A stretch of 28,553 nucleotides of DNA from Candidatus Peregrinibacteria bacterium (GCA_014729615.1 WJJQ01000060.1:1-28553), one strand, 5' to 3'; shown: positions 1 through 8,311, counted from the first letter of the stretch. Translations and numbers: made by a program. Notes: a model not told the origin generated them from the letters alone.

Positions 1-570
1 CACCCTCACGCGGATCATGTTGAAGGCCTGATAGCGGTTTTAAAACGTTTTAACGTTGAAAATGTGCTGATTTCGGGATCAAATTACAAAAGCCGCGTTT
101 ACGAGGTGTTTTTAGAAGAACTAGATAATAAAAAAGTCCATTTCGCTGAAAGAGATGAAGATTTTCAGTTGGGTAAAATGCGGATTGATGTACTTTACCC
201 GTTTGAATCCTTGCAAGGAATCAATTTGGAAAATATTAATAACAGTTCGGTGGTGTTGATTATTGAATATGGAAAAGATTCGGTTTATTTGTCGGGAGAT
301 TTAGAGGATGAAGGTGAAAAAAAGTTGATTGGTAGCGGTTTAAATTTGAGCTCGGTTGTTTACAAAGCGGGCCATCACGGAAGCAGGACAAGTAATAGTC
401 TTGAATTGATAAAAAAAATCAGCCCGGAATTCGCAGTAATTTCCGCAGGTGAAGGCAATAGTTATAAACACCCTCATCAAGAAACATTAGACACGCTAAA
501 CAGCTTAAATATAAAAACTTTCAGAACCGATCTTGATGGAAACGTTAATTTTGTTTTCGATGGACTTTAG
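1..570 (+). CDS. ComEC/Rec2-type metallo-beta-lactamase domain protein, 5'-truncated
   Basis: The reading frame is open from base 1, so the gene starts before the window. The first residues, HPHADHVEGL, carry the HxHxDH metal-binding motif of the metallo-beta-lactamase fold. Further signatures are LSGDLED (a later metal-ligand Asp) and KAGHHGSRTSNS (a conserved His pair with a Gly-Ser turn). This order is typical of the C-terminal hydrolase domain of ComEC/Rec2, the inner-membrane channel that brings single-stranded DNA into competent cells. The membrane competence domain would lie upstream and cannot be seen, so a stand-alone hydrolase of the same family remains possible. The stop overlaps the end of the convergent small lipoprotein gene by 4 bp. 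The hydrolase fold is well supported; assignment to full ComEC is inference, helped by a ComM homologue a few genes away. Confidence 0.8.
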   Translation, partial: HPHADHVEGLIAVLKRFNVENVLISGSNYKSRVYEVFLEELDNKKVHFAERDEDFQLGKMRIDVLYPFESLQGINLENINNSSVVLIIEYGKDSVYLSGDLEDEGEKKLIGSGLNLSSVVYKAGHHGSRTSNSLELIKKISPEFAVISAGEGNSYKHPHQETLDTLNSLNIKTFRTDLDGNVNFVFDGL

Positions 571-800
571 TCTTTAGGGCTTGTTTCTGAATCAATTTTT
601 CCTTCTATTTGTTTTTGTAACGCAATAACCTCGTCATTTTCAGCGTAAATCTCCTTAAGTTCTTCGTCATGATAATCATGTCTATTATCATCCACATATT
701 TGTCCGGATCCATTATATGATGCCTTATTGTGTCGGGATGTCTTTGACAACCGGTACTTGCAATGCAGAGACCGGCCGCAAGAATTAATTTATTTTTCAT
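567..800 (-). CDS. Small putative lipoprotein, 77 aa
   Basis: The product starts MKNKLILAAGLCIASTGC: a basic N-end, a hydrophobic stretch and a lipobox-like STGC. This predicts lipid modification at Cys18 and export to the outer face of the membrane. The mature part is very hydrophilic and rich in His, Asp and Glu, with no recognised domain. The start codon lies inside the last 11 bp of the larger upstream lipoprotein gene, so the two are probably co-transcribed from the promoter near 1858-1885 and may work together. Function is unknown. The weakest point is the size of the gene; the signal sequence and the coupling to its neighbour argue that it is real. Confidence 0.6.
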   Translation of the reverse strand: MKNKLILAAGLCIASTGCQRHPDTIRHHIMDPDKYVDDNRHDYHDEELKEIYAENDEVIALQKQIEGKIDSETSPKD

Positions 801-1836
801 TTTTTAAACAATCGTTTTGCTCTTCAAGTATATCAATGATTTGTTTTAAAACAACCGTTCTCCAAAATTCGTCGGGCTTGTTGGCGTATTTTTGCTTCGC
901 GCTTTGTAATGATGAGTAATGCCTTTCTTTGGTTCCATTAAGGCATTTATCGACAACCGTTTGTTCCTTGTCCGACGATAAAGCCGCTTGTTCTTTTGCC
1001 AGCTCAAGACTTTTTTGGTAAACGGTGTTTGTGTGCGATGTTGCGCCATAATCTTTAAACAAACCTTCAATACATTTTAATTGTTGTTGGTAGCATTCTC
1101 TGTCAATCGCATGCATTCCTTTGAAATATTTTTTTGCTTCGTACTCTCTAAAAGTGGCATCTTCTTTTGCCATTTCTATTTGATAATTCCGGTTTAATGT
1201 TGTCCACTCTTCTGTATTTTTTGCCCGGCATTCTTTGACAACCGGATCATTATCACATTTGTCTTGAGCTTGTTGTGGCAAAGCTTCTTCTGCAATTGCC
1301 AACTGTTTTTTTATAGTGTTCGTGGCATACAATTCATCCGCCACCAATGATCTGTCGTTTTCAATAATATTTTTTCTTCTAAGCCGTTGTTCTTCAATTG
1401 TTTTTTCGATTATTTGTTGTTGAATTTGATCGCGGCATGTCAAAATGCGGTTTAGACAGTCCGCTTCAATGCTTTCAAATTTGTTTAATGCTGTAGTATT
1501 ACCATCTATGACCATGGCACCGTCTTCGCATTGTCTTTTTTGCAACTCTGAAAGGTCGTTAGTACAATTATCTATGTTTTGTGTTGCCATTAAAGCGGTT
1601 CTGGCTGTTTTAACTGTATGGAGACACTGATTTATTACCGTGAAACAGCCAGCCTGAATTGGCGGGCTCAGCTGTTTTGCAGTTTCATCCACTTCTGAAT
1701 ATTGGCTGATTTGATAATTAGCATTGGCCGTTTCTTGACCGGTCGTTTGTCTATTCGGTTGATTGGTAGAATAATTGGGCGCCGCACATGAAATAAGACC
1801 TAATGCCGCATAGGGTAATGCTTTTTTAAACTTCAT
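790..1836 (-). CDS. Cysteine-rich putative lipoprotein, 348 aa
   Basis: The N-terminus MKFKKALPYAALGLISC is a lipoprotein signal with lipobox LISC, predicting anchoring at Cys17. The mature protein looks almost wholly helical and charged. Its cysteines come mostly in pairs on helical stretches: CFTVINQC, CLNRILTC and CYQQQLKC are all CX6C, and CDNDPVVKEC is CX8C. That suggests disulfide-pinned helical hairpins outside the membrane. No known family is recognised. It is the first gene of a two-gene unit with the 77-aa lipoprotein. A promoter is visible just upstream (TTGACA, 16 bp, TACAAT), giving a leader of about 15 nt with no Shine-Dalgarno site. Reality as a gene is well supported; its function is unknown. 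Confidence 0.75.
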   Translation of the reverse strand: MKFKKALPYAALGLISCAAPNYSTNQPNRQTTGQETANANYQISQYSEVDETAKQLSPPIQAGCFTVINQCLHTVKTARTALMATQNIDNCTNDLSELQKRQCEDGAMVIDGNTTALNKFESIEADCLNRILTCRDQIQQQIIEKTIEEQRLRRKNIIENDRSLVADELYATNTIKKQLAIAEEALPQQAQDKCDNDPVVKECRAKNTEEWTTLNRNYQIEMAKEDATFREYEAKKYFKGMHAIDRECYQQQLKCIEGLFKDYGATSHTNTVYQKSLELAKEQAALSSDKEQTVVDKCLNGTKERHYSSLQSAKQKYANKPDEFWRTVVLKQIIDILEEQNDCLKNEK

Positions 1837-1857
1837 AATGACTATTTAAAGGAGTGC

Positions 1858-1885
1858 ATTGTAATATTTTACTCCAATTTGTCAA
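1858..1885 (-). promoter_or_regulatory. Sigma70-type promoter of the lipoprotein pair
   Basis: On the minus strand TTGACA (1880-1885), a 16-bp spacer and TACAAT (1858-1863) precede the ATG at 1836. The predicted transcript starts near 1851. The -35 box ends one base before the murA stop region at 1886. Confidence 0.6.
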
Positions 1886-3166
1886 TTAATTTACGGATAT
1901 ACGCTCAATTTTCGCGCCAATACTTTGCAATTTATTTTCAAATTGCTCGTATCCACGATCAATGTAATTGATATTTGAAACTTCACTTTTACCTTCAGCG
2001 CATAAAGCTGCAAGTACCATGGCGGCACCCGCCCGCAAATCCAAACTTGAAATGGCGCATCCTTTAAGACGGGACGGACCGTAAACGGTTGCCTGATGCG
2101 GATTCAAAATTTTCATTTTTGCTCCCATTTGTTCTAATTCAAAAAGGTAATTAAGCCTGCCTTCGAAAAGAGTTTCAAAAATATTGCTTTCACCTTCGGC
2201 TTGAGTAAGAAGCACAGCAAAAGGAGCCTGCAGGTCGGTGGCAAAACTTGGATAAACTGAAGTCCTTAAATTTTTAATCGCTTTAAGTTTTAACGAAGGT
2301 AAAATGCGAGCTTCATTTTTTGCCAATTCATATTTTGCGCCGGCTTCGTCGAGCTTTTGCCAAAAACTGTCCAGTTGGTTAGTTTCAATACCATCAATTA
2401 TTAATTCGCTTTGCGTAACCAATGAGGCAATTGCAAACGTACCCGCTTCAAGGTAATCACCTGTAATTGAATGAGTGACCGGATTTAGTTCCTTTACTCC
2501 TTCAATATCAAGAAAATGCGTTCCGATTCCTTTAATTTTTGCACCCGTGGCGTTAAGAAAGTGGCATAAATCCTGTACATGCGGTTCGGCAGCAGCAAGT
2601 CTGATTTGCGTATTTCCCGGAGTCATAGCGGCAAGCATAACGGCATTTTCAGTACCTGTAACCGAAATTTCCGGCATAATAACAACTCCGCTTCTTGGCT
2701 TTTCCATTTTCAAATGCAAATTTTGGTCATCTTCCATCACCACCGCTCCCAACGATTGCAATGCATGCGTATGTGCTTGAACAGATCGTTTTCCGATAAC
2801 GCATCCTCCGGGAAAAGGTATTTTCAGTTCACCGATTCTGGATAAAATCGGTCCAAAAAGTAAAATGGATCCTCTCATGTTGCAGATCAATTCGTTCGGT
2901 AAATTGTGAAGAGAAAGGTCGCTCGCGTCTATTATCGCGGTGTTATTGTTGAAATCGACTTTTACGTTTAGGGCTTCAAATATTTTTATAAGTTTGTGAA
3001 TGTCGGCTATATCGGGGACATTTTTTAAAGTTGTTTTTCCTTTTACTAAAAGAGTCGCGCACATGATCGGCAAAGTGGCGTTTTTTGATCCGCTTACGGT
3101 AATTTTACCCGCCAATTTACTTCCGCCTTCAATTATGAACTTTTGAGTTGTCTTGGGGTCTGTCAT
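1886..3166 (-). CDS. murA: UDP-N-acetylglucosamine 1-carboxyvinyltransferase (MurA)
   Basis: MurA catalyses the first committed cytoplasmic step of peptidoglycan synthesis: transfer of enolpyruvyl from PEP to UDP-GlcNAc. The 426-aa length is typical of the family. GSKNATLP near residues 26-33 is the conserved substrate-binding Lys-Asn segment. FPGGCVIGKRSVQAH around residue 122 carries the catalytic loop Cys, the residue that fosfomycin alkylates; it is Cys and not the resistant Asp variant. The protein is full length with no disruption. The start is the ATG at 3164-3166, 15 nt after a predicted transcription start and without a Shine-Dalgarno site. Together with murI in this window it argues for a real peptidoglycan wall. 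Confidence 0.96.
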   Translation of the reverse strand: MTDPKTTQKFIIEGGSKLAGKITVSGSKNATLPIMCATLLVKGKTTLKNVPDIADIHKLIKIFEALNVKVDFNNNTAIIDASDLSLHNLPNELICNMRGSILLFGPILSRIGELKIPFPGGCVIGKRSVQAHTHALQSLGAVVMEDDQNLHLKMEKPRSGVVIMPEISVTGTENAVMLAAMTPGNTQIRLAAAEPHVQDLCHFLNATGAKIKGIGTHFLDIEGVKELNPVTHSITGDYLEAGTFAIASLVTQSELIIDGIETNQLDSFWQKLDEAGAKYELAKNEARILPSLKLKAIKNLRTSVYPSFATDLQAPFAVLLTQAEGESNIFETLFEGRLNYLFELEQMGAKMKILNPHQATVYGPSRLKGCAISSLDLRAGAAMVLAALCAEGKSEVSNINYIDRGYEQFENKLQSIGAKIERISVN

Positions 3167-3187
3167 TTCTAAATAGGTTCGGGGGTT

Positions 3188-3193
3188 ATTATA
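3188..3193 (-). promoter_or_regulatory. -10 box of the murA promoter
   Basis: A perfect TATAAT on the minus strand lies 22 bp before the murA ATG. No good -35 box stands 16-18 bp upstream, only a T-rich stretch. It lies back to back with the plus-strand promoter at 3198-3226. Confidence 0.45.
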
Positions 3194-3197
3194 AGGC

Positions 3198-3226
3198 TTA
3201 ATAATACTAAAAAAAAGTGATATAAT
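3198..3226 (+). promoter_or_regulatory. Promoter of the small membrane protein gene
   Basis: TTAATA (3198-3203), a 17-bp spacer and a perfect TATAAT (3221-3226) on the plus strand precede the ATG at 3258. The -35 box matches the consensus at 4 of 6 positions. Confidence 0.5.
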
Positions 3227-3257
3227 ATTAAGATATCGATTATTGATTTACAAAGAT

Positions 3258-3443
3258 ATGAATAAATTTTGGAGTTATATTCTGGCCGATGGATTAGTGG
3301 TTGTACTGGGTGTGGTATTCGCGATATTGATTTTTTACACCATTCAATTCGGTTTTATGGCCAGCGGGATTAAAAGTAGTAATAATCGATTGGATGGGCC
3401 TTTGTCGGTACTAAGCTACGAAGATTCGTATTATAAAAAATAA
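3258..3443 (+). CDS. Small single-pass membrane protein, 61 aa
   Basis: The product has one strong membrane segment (about residues 8-33, beginning LADGLVVVLGVV) and a short polar tail ending in SYEDSYYKK. No family is recognised. A TTG at 3243 is in frame and would add five residues, but the ATG at 3258 fits better with the promoter whose -10 box is at 3221-3226. The 3' end overlaps the convergent comM gene by 13 bp. A promoter, a membrane segment and a lone plus-strand position between minus-strand genes support a real gene. Its job is unknown. Confidence 0.55.
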   Translation: MNKFWSYILADGLVVVLGVVFAILIFYTIQFGFMASGIKSSNNRLDGPLSVLSYEDSYYKK

Positions 3444-4912
3444 CTATCTCTGTATTGCAGTGCTTCAATAACGTGTTCTTTTGAAAGTGCCTTGTTTTCA
3501 AGATCGGCAACGGTTTGCGCAACTTTGAAGGTTTTAAAATACTGTCTACCCGATAAATTCAGTTTTTCCGCCGCTTCATTTAGTGTCGAAAAAACCGGAA
3601 TATTAGCTTTTAATATTTGATTAATAGTTTGATTAGTCATTTGATTATTCAATTTCTTACTTCTTTCATACTGAATTAACCTGGCGTTTTGGATTCTTTT
3701 TCTGGTTTCGGCCAGATTAAAAGCTTCCGGGGCAATGTAGGTTTGGACAGGTTGTTTTTCAACATTCACAAAAATATCGATACGGTCTTTAAGAGGGCCG
3801 GAAAGCTTTTTTTGATATTGAATGACCTGAAAAGGTTTACAAGTACATTGCTTGCGCGGATCATTATAATGCCCGCAAGGGCATAAATTTGTGCCCGCCA
3901 CCATGGTAAAATTAGCGGGTAAAGTTATTTTTTGATTGGCTCTGCTTATTCTTATGTGCCTTTCTTCCAAAGGTATTCTTAGCGCTTCAATGCATTGTTT
4001 CTGAAATTCCAGCAACTCATCAAGAAACAAAATTCCATGATGAGCAAGCGTAATTTCACCGGGAACAATATTGGCTCCCGCTCCAAGTAATGCCGCAACC
4101 GTTGTATTAGAATTTACATGTCTAAATGGTCTGTCGGGCAATGGTGTTTTTTCGTTGGAAGCGGAATATATATTTTCCAGCTCCAGTTTTTCTTTTGTAT
4201 CAGGCGCTGAAAGCAATGACCGCACGGCCTTGGCCAACATGGTTTTACCAACTCCGGGAGGACCGACCATTAGAATGTGATGTCCACCGGTAATTGCAAT
4301 AATCAAAGCCCTTTTTGCAAGTTCATTACCCGAGATTTCCGCAAAGTCGGGGAGCTTTAGTGTTTTTAATTTGCTTGCTTTTTTCGAAGGGTAATCAATT
4401 TTTCCATGCATGAGAAAATCGATTGCTCCCTTTAATGATGAGACGGGAATAACATTAATTATGTTATTTACCATTTCATTCTCATAATTATCTTTGGGAA
4501 TAATAATGCGTTTTATGCCGCTTCGCGCGGCAAGTTGAATGAAATTATTAACGCCTCGGACAGGCCTTAATTCCCCCTGCAATGATAATTCGCCGCAAAA
4601 AGCCGTACTGTTTAAAGTGCTTAAAGGGATTTGCTTTGAAGCGGCCAACAATCCCATTGCTACGGGCAAATCGTAGTGAGTCCCGCTTTTACGAATATGC
4701 GCCGGTGAAAGTCCCACAATTTTTTTTTGATAAGGATATTTCAAAGCACTGTTTTTTATCGCCGATCTGACTCTTTCCTTGGCCTCTTTTATTGAAGTGT
4801 CACCTAATCCAACAATGGTAAATGCGGACATACCCGCAAGAATATCAACCTCAACTTCAACAAGTTGCGCCCGGATTCCAATTAATTGAAATGATAGAAC
4901 TTTTACCGCCAT
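3431..4912 (-). CDS. comM: YifB/ComM-family magnesium-chelatase-like AAA+ ATPase
   Basis: This 493-aa protein has the full architecture of the YifB/ComM family: an N-terminal ChlI-type domain (to about residue 170), then an AAA+ core with Walker A GPPGVGKT (217-224) and Walker B GILFLDE, then the Mg-chelatase C-terminal domain. A four-cysteine cluster, CPCGHYNDPRKQCTC, lies in the usual place. In Haemophilus and Vibrio, ComM is a hexameric branch-migration helicase that helps integrate transformed DNA. The gene lies downstream of yraN and a PEGA-type gene on the same strand, and a ComEC-like gene lies at the window start. A role in recombination of incoming DNA is therefore plausible but is inferred from the family. 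Confidence 0.92.
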   Translation of the reverse strand: MAVKVLSFQLIGIRAQLVEVEVDILAGMSAFTIVGLGDTSIKEAKERVRSAIKNSALKYPYQKKIVGLSPAHIRKSGTHYDLPVAMGLLAASKQIPLSTLNSTAFCGELSLQGELRPVRGVNNFIQLAARSGIKRIIIPKDNYENEMVNNIINVIPVSSLKGAIDFLMHGKIDYPSKKASKLKTLKLPDFAEISGNELAKRALIIAITGGHHILMVGPPGVGKTMLAKAVRSLLSAPDTKEKLELENIYSASNEKTPLPDRPFRHVNSNTTVAALLGAGANIVPGEITLAHHGILFLDELLEFQKQCIEALRIPLEERHIRISRANQKITLPANFTMVAGTNLCPCGHYNDPRKQCTCKPFQVIQYQKKLSGPLKDRIDIFVNVEKQPVQTYIAPEAFNLAETRKRIQNARLIQYERSKKLNNQMTNQTINQILKANIPVFSTLNEAAEKLNLSGRQYFKTFKVAQTVADLENKALSKEHVIEALQYRDSYFL

Positions 4913-4967
4913 AACTTTTTTTAATGTATGGCAATTTTATTCTTCGTTGATTAAAAAAAAATAAAAT

Positions 4968-6011
4968 TTAGCTATCAAATTTTAATTCATAAACAATTCC
5001 CTCCGACAAAACGTAAATACTTTGCTCGTCTTCGGCAAGCCTTATAGCATTAATGCTTTTCAAATTTGATCTGTGCAATAAACGTGGAGCCGCCTGATTA
5101 AGGTCATATTCCACAAAGTTATAAGTGCTTTGATAATCTGAATTGGCTGATGGCGTAGCATCTAATTCTGATAATTCGGTCAGTCTTCCTTCTATGCCGG
5201 AAGCACTTTGAGAAGTGGCCGCTATTATTCTGTTTTCAGAAATAGGAGCGGTTAATGCCGCAAGAGTTTGAATTTCAAGCGGAATAATTTCGCCGGTAGC
5301 AGTGTCTATTAAGTATAATTTTGGATTTATATTGTTCTCTGTATTTGCTGAAACAATAATTTTTTCGGAGTCGGGAATCCATTTAAGATCATGAATCCTG
5401 AAATAGTCGGCAATGGAATTTCTGCTTTTTTCCTTTAAATCAATCAAATATAAAATGTGCTTGTTTTCAAGTCTATCTATGAAAAGAATCTTGTTCCTTT
5501 GTTTTATTGAAGGATAAACTGAATAGTCGGTTACAGTTCTTATAAATGACGTGGCAATAGATTCTTCATTATTTTCATCGGTAAAATAAAGCGTCTGTCG
5601 ACCTGTTTCAGGATCTCTTGTAAAAGTTGTTTTTTCGTTTATGGAGTCGGTAAAATTGTTTAGTTGGGCGCTTTCATCCAGCTGAGTCCAGGTGGCTTTA
5701 TACATGAATTCATACTGTTTTCGCAGAGCGCCGCCTAAGGGAATTTCAATAAATTCCTCAATTTCATAATGACCGGCTTTCTGAAGTTTTAAAATATATT
5801 CACCCGGCGCGACCTTTATTTCGCATGGACTTTGCGTGCAAGAAACCGCTTTCACATCTTCAATGGTTGCAAGAAAAGGCGTTTCCGCCTCTATTAATAG
5901 AGTTCCCTTGTTTAAAAATATTGCCCAGAGCAAGTAAATAATTGCTATAAAAATAAAACCTAAAGCTCCCCATAAATAAAGTCTTTTAACTGTTACTTCC
6001 GATAATGCCAT
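4968..6011 (-). CDS. Membrane-anchored PEGA-like / beta-propeller-like protein, 347 aa
   Basis: Residues about 12-32 form one membrane segment near the N-terminus, so most of the protein should lie outside the cytoplasm. The next 70 residues (GTLLIEAETPFLATI to PGEYILKLQKAGHY) resemble a PEGA domain, a small beta-sandwich common in surface proteins, with a likely disulfide in SCTQSPCE. The remainder has repeating strand-turn units such as NKHILYLIDLKEKSRNS and NPKLYLIDTATGEI, resembling the blades of a WD40/TolB-like propeller. Its ATG overlaps the yraN stop (TAATG), so the two are translationally coupled. Binding to a cell-wall or protein ligand is plausible; no function is known. The domain names are judged by eye. 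Confidence 0.7.
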   Translation of the reverse strand: MALSEVTVKRLYLWGALGFIFIAIIYLLWAIFLNKGTLLIEAETPFLATIEDVKAVSCTQSPCEIKVAPGEYILKLQKAGHYEIEEFIEIPLGGALRKQYEFMYKATWTQLDESAQLNNFTDSINEKTTFTRDPETGRQTLYFTDENNEESIATSFIRTVTDYSVYPSIKQRNKILFIDRLENKHILYLIDLKEKSRNSIADYFRIHDLKWIPDSEKIIVSANTENNINPKLYLIDTATGEIIPLEIQTLAALTAPISENRIIAATSQSASGIEGRLTELSELDATPSANSDYQSTYNFVEYDLNQAAPRLLHRSNLKSINAIRLAEDEQSIYVLSEGIVYELKFDS

Positions 6012-6358
6012 TAAAAAATATTCATTAAATGCTTGATATGTGCCTTTCTGGCATGCTCAATTGTAACCGTAATAAGGTCAAAACGCCAGAGCGAATGGGG
6101 TTTTTGCCGTAAATATTTCATGGCTGTGCGCTTCAGCGCACGGATTTGATGAGAATGCAAAATTTCATTTTCAACAATTCTAAAATCGGTTCTTGTTTTA
6201 ACCTCCACAAATACCAGTTCATTTTTCTGCAGGGCGATTAGATCAATTTCTCCGCCTCTTATATGGAAATTTTTTTGTAAAATTTTACAGCCTTCATTTT
6301 TTAAATATTCTTCCGCAATGCGCTGTCCAATGAATCCAATTGTTTTTTGATTAGTCAT
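6011..6358 (-). CDS. yraN: YraN / UPF0102 family nuclease-like protein
   Basis: At 115 aa this is the normal size for UPF0102. IGQRIAEEYLKNEG at the N-terminus, GGEIDLIAL and VFVEVKTRTD are the family's hallmarks. The Asp of EIDL and the ExK of VEVK are the catalytic-site positions of the PD-(D/E)XK nuclease fold. The physiological role is not settled. Homologues are very often found next to yifB/comM, as here with one gene between. The gene begins a minus-strand unit yraN, PEGA-like gene, comM, and diverges from dnaB across about 70 bp. Confidence 0.92.
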   Translation of the reverse strand: MTNQKTIGFIGQRIAEEYLKNEGCKILQKNFHIRGGEIDLIALQKNELVFVEVKTRTDFRIVENEILHSHQIRALKRTAMKYLRQKPHSLWRFDLITVTIEHARKAHIKHLMNIF

Positions 6359-6428
6359 AAATTTATTACTATTTACTAAACGCTTCGTAGGGTGTAATTA
6401 TATGAGTCCCACTTAAAAAAAAGATAAA

Positions 6429-7796
6429 ATGAGTGACATATCTTTAAAAGTTCCTCCACATAGTTTGGATGCGGAAAAATCGGTGCTTGGAAGTATATTG
6501 ATGGATAAAGACGCCATTATGAAAATTGCCGACCTGATTGATGCAAAGGATTTTTATCATGAAAGTCATGCCATGATTTACCAGTGTATTTTTGATCTTT
6601 TTGATAAACGCACTCCGATTGACCTTTTGACGGTTTCAAACACATTGGAAGAAAGAAAGCAATTGGAGCCGATTGGCGGCGCATCGTATTTGGCCGCACT
6701 TGTAAACGAAGTGCCCACATCGAGTCACGTTTATCAATATGCTTTGATCGTTAAACATAAATCCACTCTAAGAAAATTGATAAAAGCGGGAAGCGATATA
6801 ACAGGTATTGGCTTTGATGAATCATCTCCCATTGAAGATTTATTGGAACAAGCTGAAAAATCGTTATTTGGAGTGTCACAAACGTTCTTGAAAGACAGAT
6901 TTGTACATATTAAAGAAGTTTTAAATACAACTTACGATAAAGTTACCGAGTTGCATGATCCCGCTACGCGTGACAAATATCGCGGAATCCCAACAGGATT
7001 TGCGGACTTGGATAATATTTTATCGGGATTGCAACCGGCCGACCTTGTGATTCTTGCGGCACGACCTTCAATGGGTAAAACGTCTTTTGCTTTGAATATA
7101 GCGCAAAATGTTGCTAAAAAAGGTTACAGTTGCGGGCTAATTTCATTGGAAATGTCAAAGGAACAGCTTGTTGAACGTATGTTTTGCAGCTTGTTGGAAG
7201 TGGATTCATGGAAGCTTAGAACAGGTAAATTGACCGAAGATGACTTTATGAGAATAGGGAACGTAATGGACGAACTTTATTCAATGAAAATATTTATTGA
7301 TGATTCCGTGGGCAATTCGATTGCGGAGCTTCGCGCTAAGGCTCGCAGACTGCAAATGGAACATGGTCTGCATTTTTTGATTATTGATTATTTGCAATTA
7401 ATGAGCACGGGACGATCGCTTGGTCAAAGTAATCGCGTACAGGAAATTTCCGAGATTTCACGAGCATTGAAAGGACTTGCGCGTGAGCTAAAAATCCCGA
7501 TTATCGCATTATCGCAGTTGAGTCGTGCCGTTGAATTAAGGCCCAGTAAAGTTCCTCAGCTATCTGATTTGCGTGAATCCGGCGCGATTGAACAAGACGC
7601 GGATGTTGTAATGATGATGTACAGAGAAGACTATTATGAAGAGGACACCGATAGAAAAGGTGTTACAGATTTGTTTATAAGGAAACATAGAAACGGGCCT
7701 ATTGGCCGTGTTGAACTTGCTTTCAAGAAAGAGCAAATGAGATTTTTAAGCATAGAAAAAGGTAGAACCATGGAAGAGTATTCTCCAATTGAATAA
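6429..7796 (+). CDS. dnaB: Replicative DNA helicase DnaB
   Basis: DnaB is the hexameric helicase that unwinds DNA at the replication fork. The 455-aa protein has the N-terminal helical domain (starting PPHSLDAEKSVLGSIL) and a C-terminal RecA-like motor. Walker A is ARPSMGKTS (about 211-219) and Walker B is FLIIDYLQLM. Later motifs include ALSQLSRAVE and DLRESGAIEQDADVVMM with the arginine-finger region. No intein interrupts the motor domain. The start ATG follows an A-rich stretch (AAAAAAAGATAAA) with no Shine-Dalgarno site. A weak promoter candidate (TTTACT, 17 bp, TAATTA) lies at 6372-6400. Confidence 0.97.
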   Translation: MSDISLKVPPHSLDAEKSVLGSILMDKDAIMKIADLIDAKDFYHESHAMIYQCIFDLFDKRTPIDLLTVSNTLEERKQLEPIGGASYLAALVNEVPTSSHVYQYALIVKHKSTLRKLIKAGSDITGIGFDESSPIEDLLEQAEKSLFGVSQTFLKDRFVHIKEVLNTTYDKVTELHDPATRDKYRGIPTGFADLDNILSGLQPADLVILAARPSMGKTSFALNIAQNVAKKGYSCGLISLEMSKEQLVERMFCSLLEVDSWKLRTGKLTEDDFMRIGNVMDELYSMKIFIDDSVGNSIAELRAKARRLQMEHGLHFLIIDYLQLMSTGRSLGQSNRVQEISEISRALKGLARELKIPIIALSQLSRAVELRPSKVPQLSDLRESGAIEQDADVVMMMYREDYYEEDTDRKGVTDLFIRKHRNGPIGRVELAFKKEQMRFLSIEKGRTMEEYSPIE

Positions 7797-7802
7797 GTGT
7801 TT

Positions 7803-7823
7803 TGTCAAAGAATGGGGTTGACA
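7803..7823 (+). repeat. Dispersed 15-base repeat, copy 1, in a 6-bp palindrome
   Basis: The core GTCAAAGAATGGGGT (7804-7818) is framed by TGTCAA and TTGACA arms. It begins 7 nt after the dnaB stop. Its right arm serves as the -35 box of the next promoter. Other copies are at 20350-20370, 21172-21193 (reverse) and 21284-21305. Confidence 0.75.
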
Positions 7824-7846
7824 GGGGCGGGTGATTGTGTTATTTT
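7818..7846 (+). promoter_or_regulatory. Promoter of the 126-aa gene, overlapping the repeat
   Basis: A perfect TTGACA (7818-7823), a 17-bp spacer and TATTTT (7841-7846) precede the ATG at 7872. The -35 box is the right arm of the repeat palindrome. Confidence 0.6.
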
Positions 7847-7871
7847 TATGCTTGCGCCTTAAATTACGAAA

Positions 7872-8252
7872 ATGAAAGCACCAAGGTTAAATGAAAATAT
7901 TGAAGAAAAAGTTACGGTAAGTGAATTACTTGATGAATCATATAATTGTCATCGTGTATGTGATTCGCTTGAACCGGATGACTACGTTAAAAAATGCTCA
8001 GTAAGAGAGTTTTTAGTTGATTTAACCGCGGGAATGAGAGAGGTTTTGGAAAATTCCGTTTTTTTGGAAGATGTTAATGATGGACGTGATTTTGCCATAA
8101 AAGTGATCAAATTAAATTCAGCCTTATTTAAGGCTTATTCAAATCGAGTGGATATTGCCGACGCAGTAGATGCGGGTGGTGGTTCCGCCGAATCAGTCGG
8201 GGAATTTTTTTTGGCATGGGCCAGGGACATGGGTAAGAAAAAAAGAGCTTAA
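7872..8252 (+). CDS. Small acidic cytoplasmic protein of unknown function, 126 aa
   Basis: No family is recognised. The protein is soluble and mostly helical, with segments such as SVREFLVDLTAGMREVLE and DFAIKVIKLNSALFKAYS. It has a Gly-rich break (DAGGGSAES) near residue 105 and a basic tail, MGKKKRA. It has no signal peptide or membrane segment. It has its own well-formed promoter and lies between dnaB and lysS on the same strand. The basic C-terminal tail could contact nucleic acid, but that is only a guess. Start choice is straightforward: the ATG at 7872 follows the predicted transcription start by about 20 nt. Confidence 0.65.
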   Translation: MKAPRLNENIEEKVTVSELLDESYNCHRVCDSLEPDDYVKKCSVREFLVDLTAGMREVLENSVFLEDVNDGRDFAIKVIKLNSALFKAYSNRVDIADAVDAGGGSAESVGEFFLAWARDMGKKKRA

Positions 8253-8311
8253 GTTTGCTTTATAATTGTCTTTATATATGCTAAATTTAATTGGCATTTT
8301 TTCTTCTACAC

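Noticed and set aside
8291..8311. TTG start of lysS adding seven hydrophobic residues
   Set aside because: The ATG at 8312 gives the usual LysRS N-terminus, and nothing supports the TTG. The same reasoning rejects the TTG at 18956 for ybeY and at 3243 for the small membrane protein.
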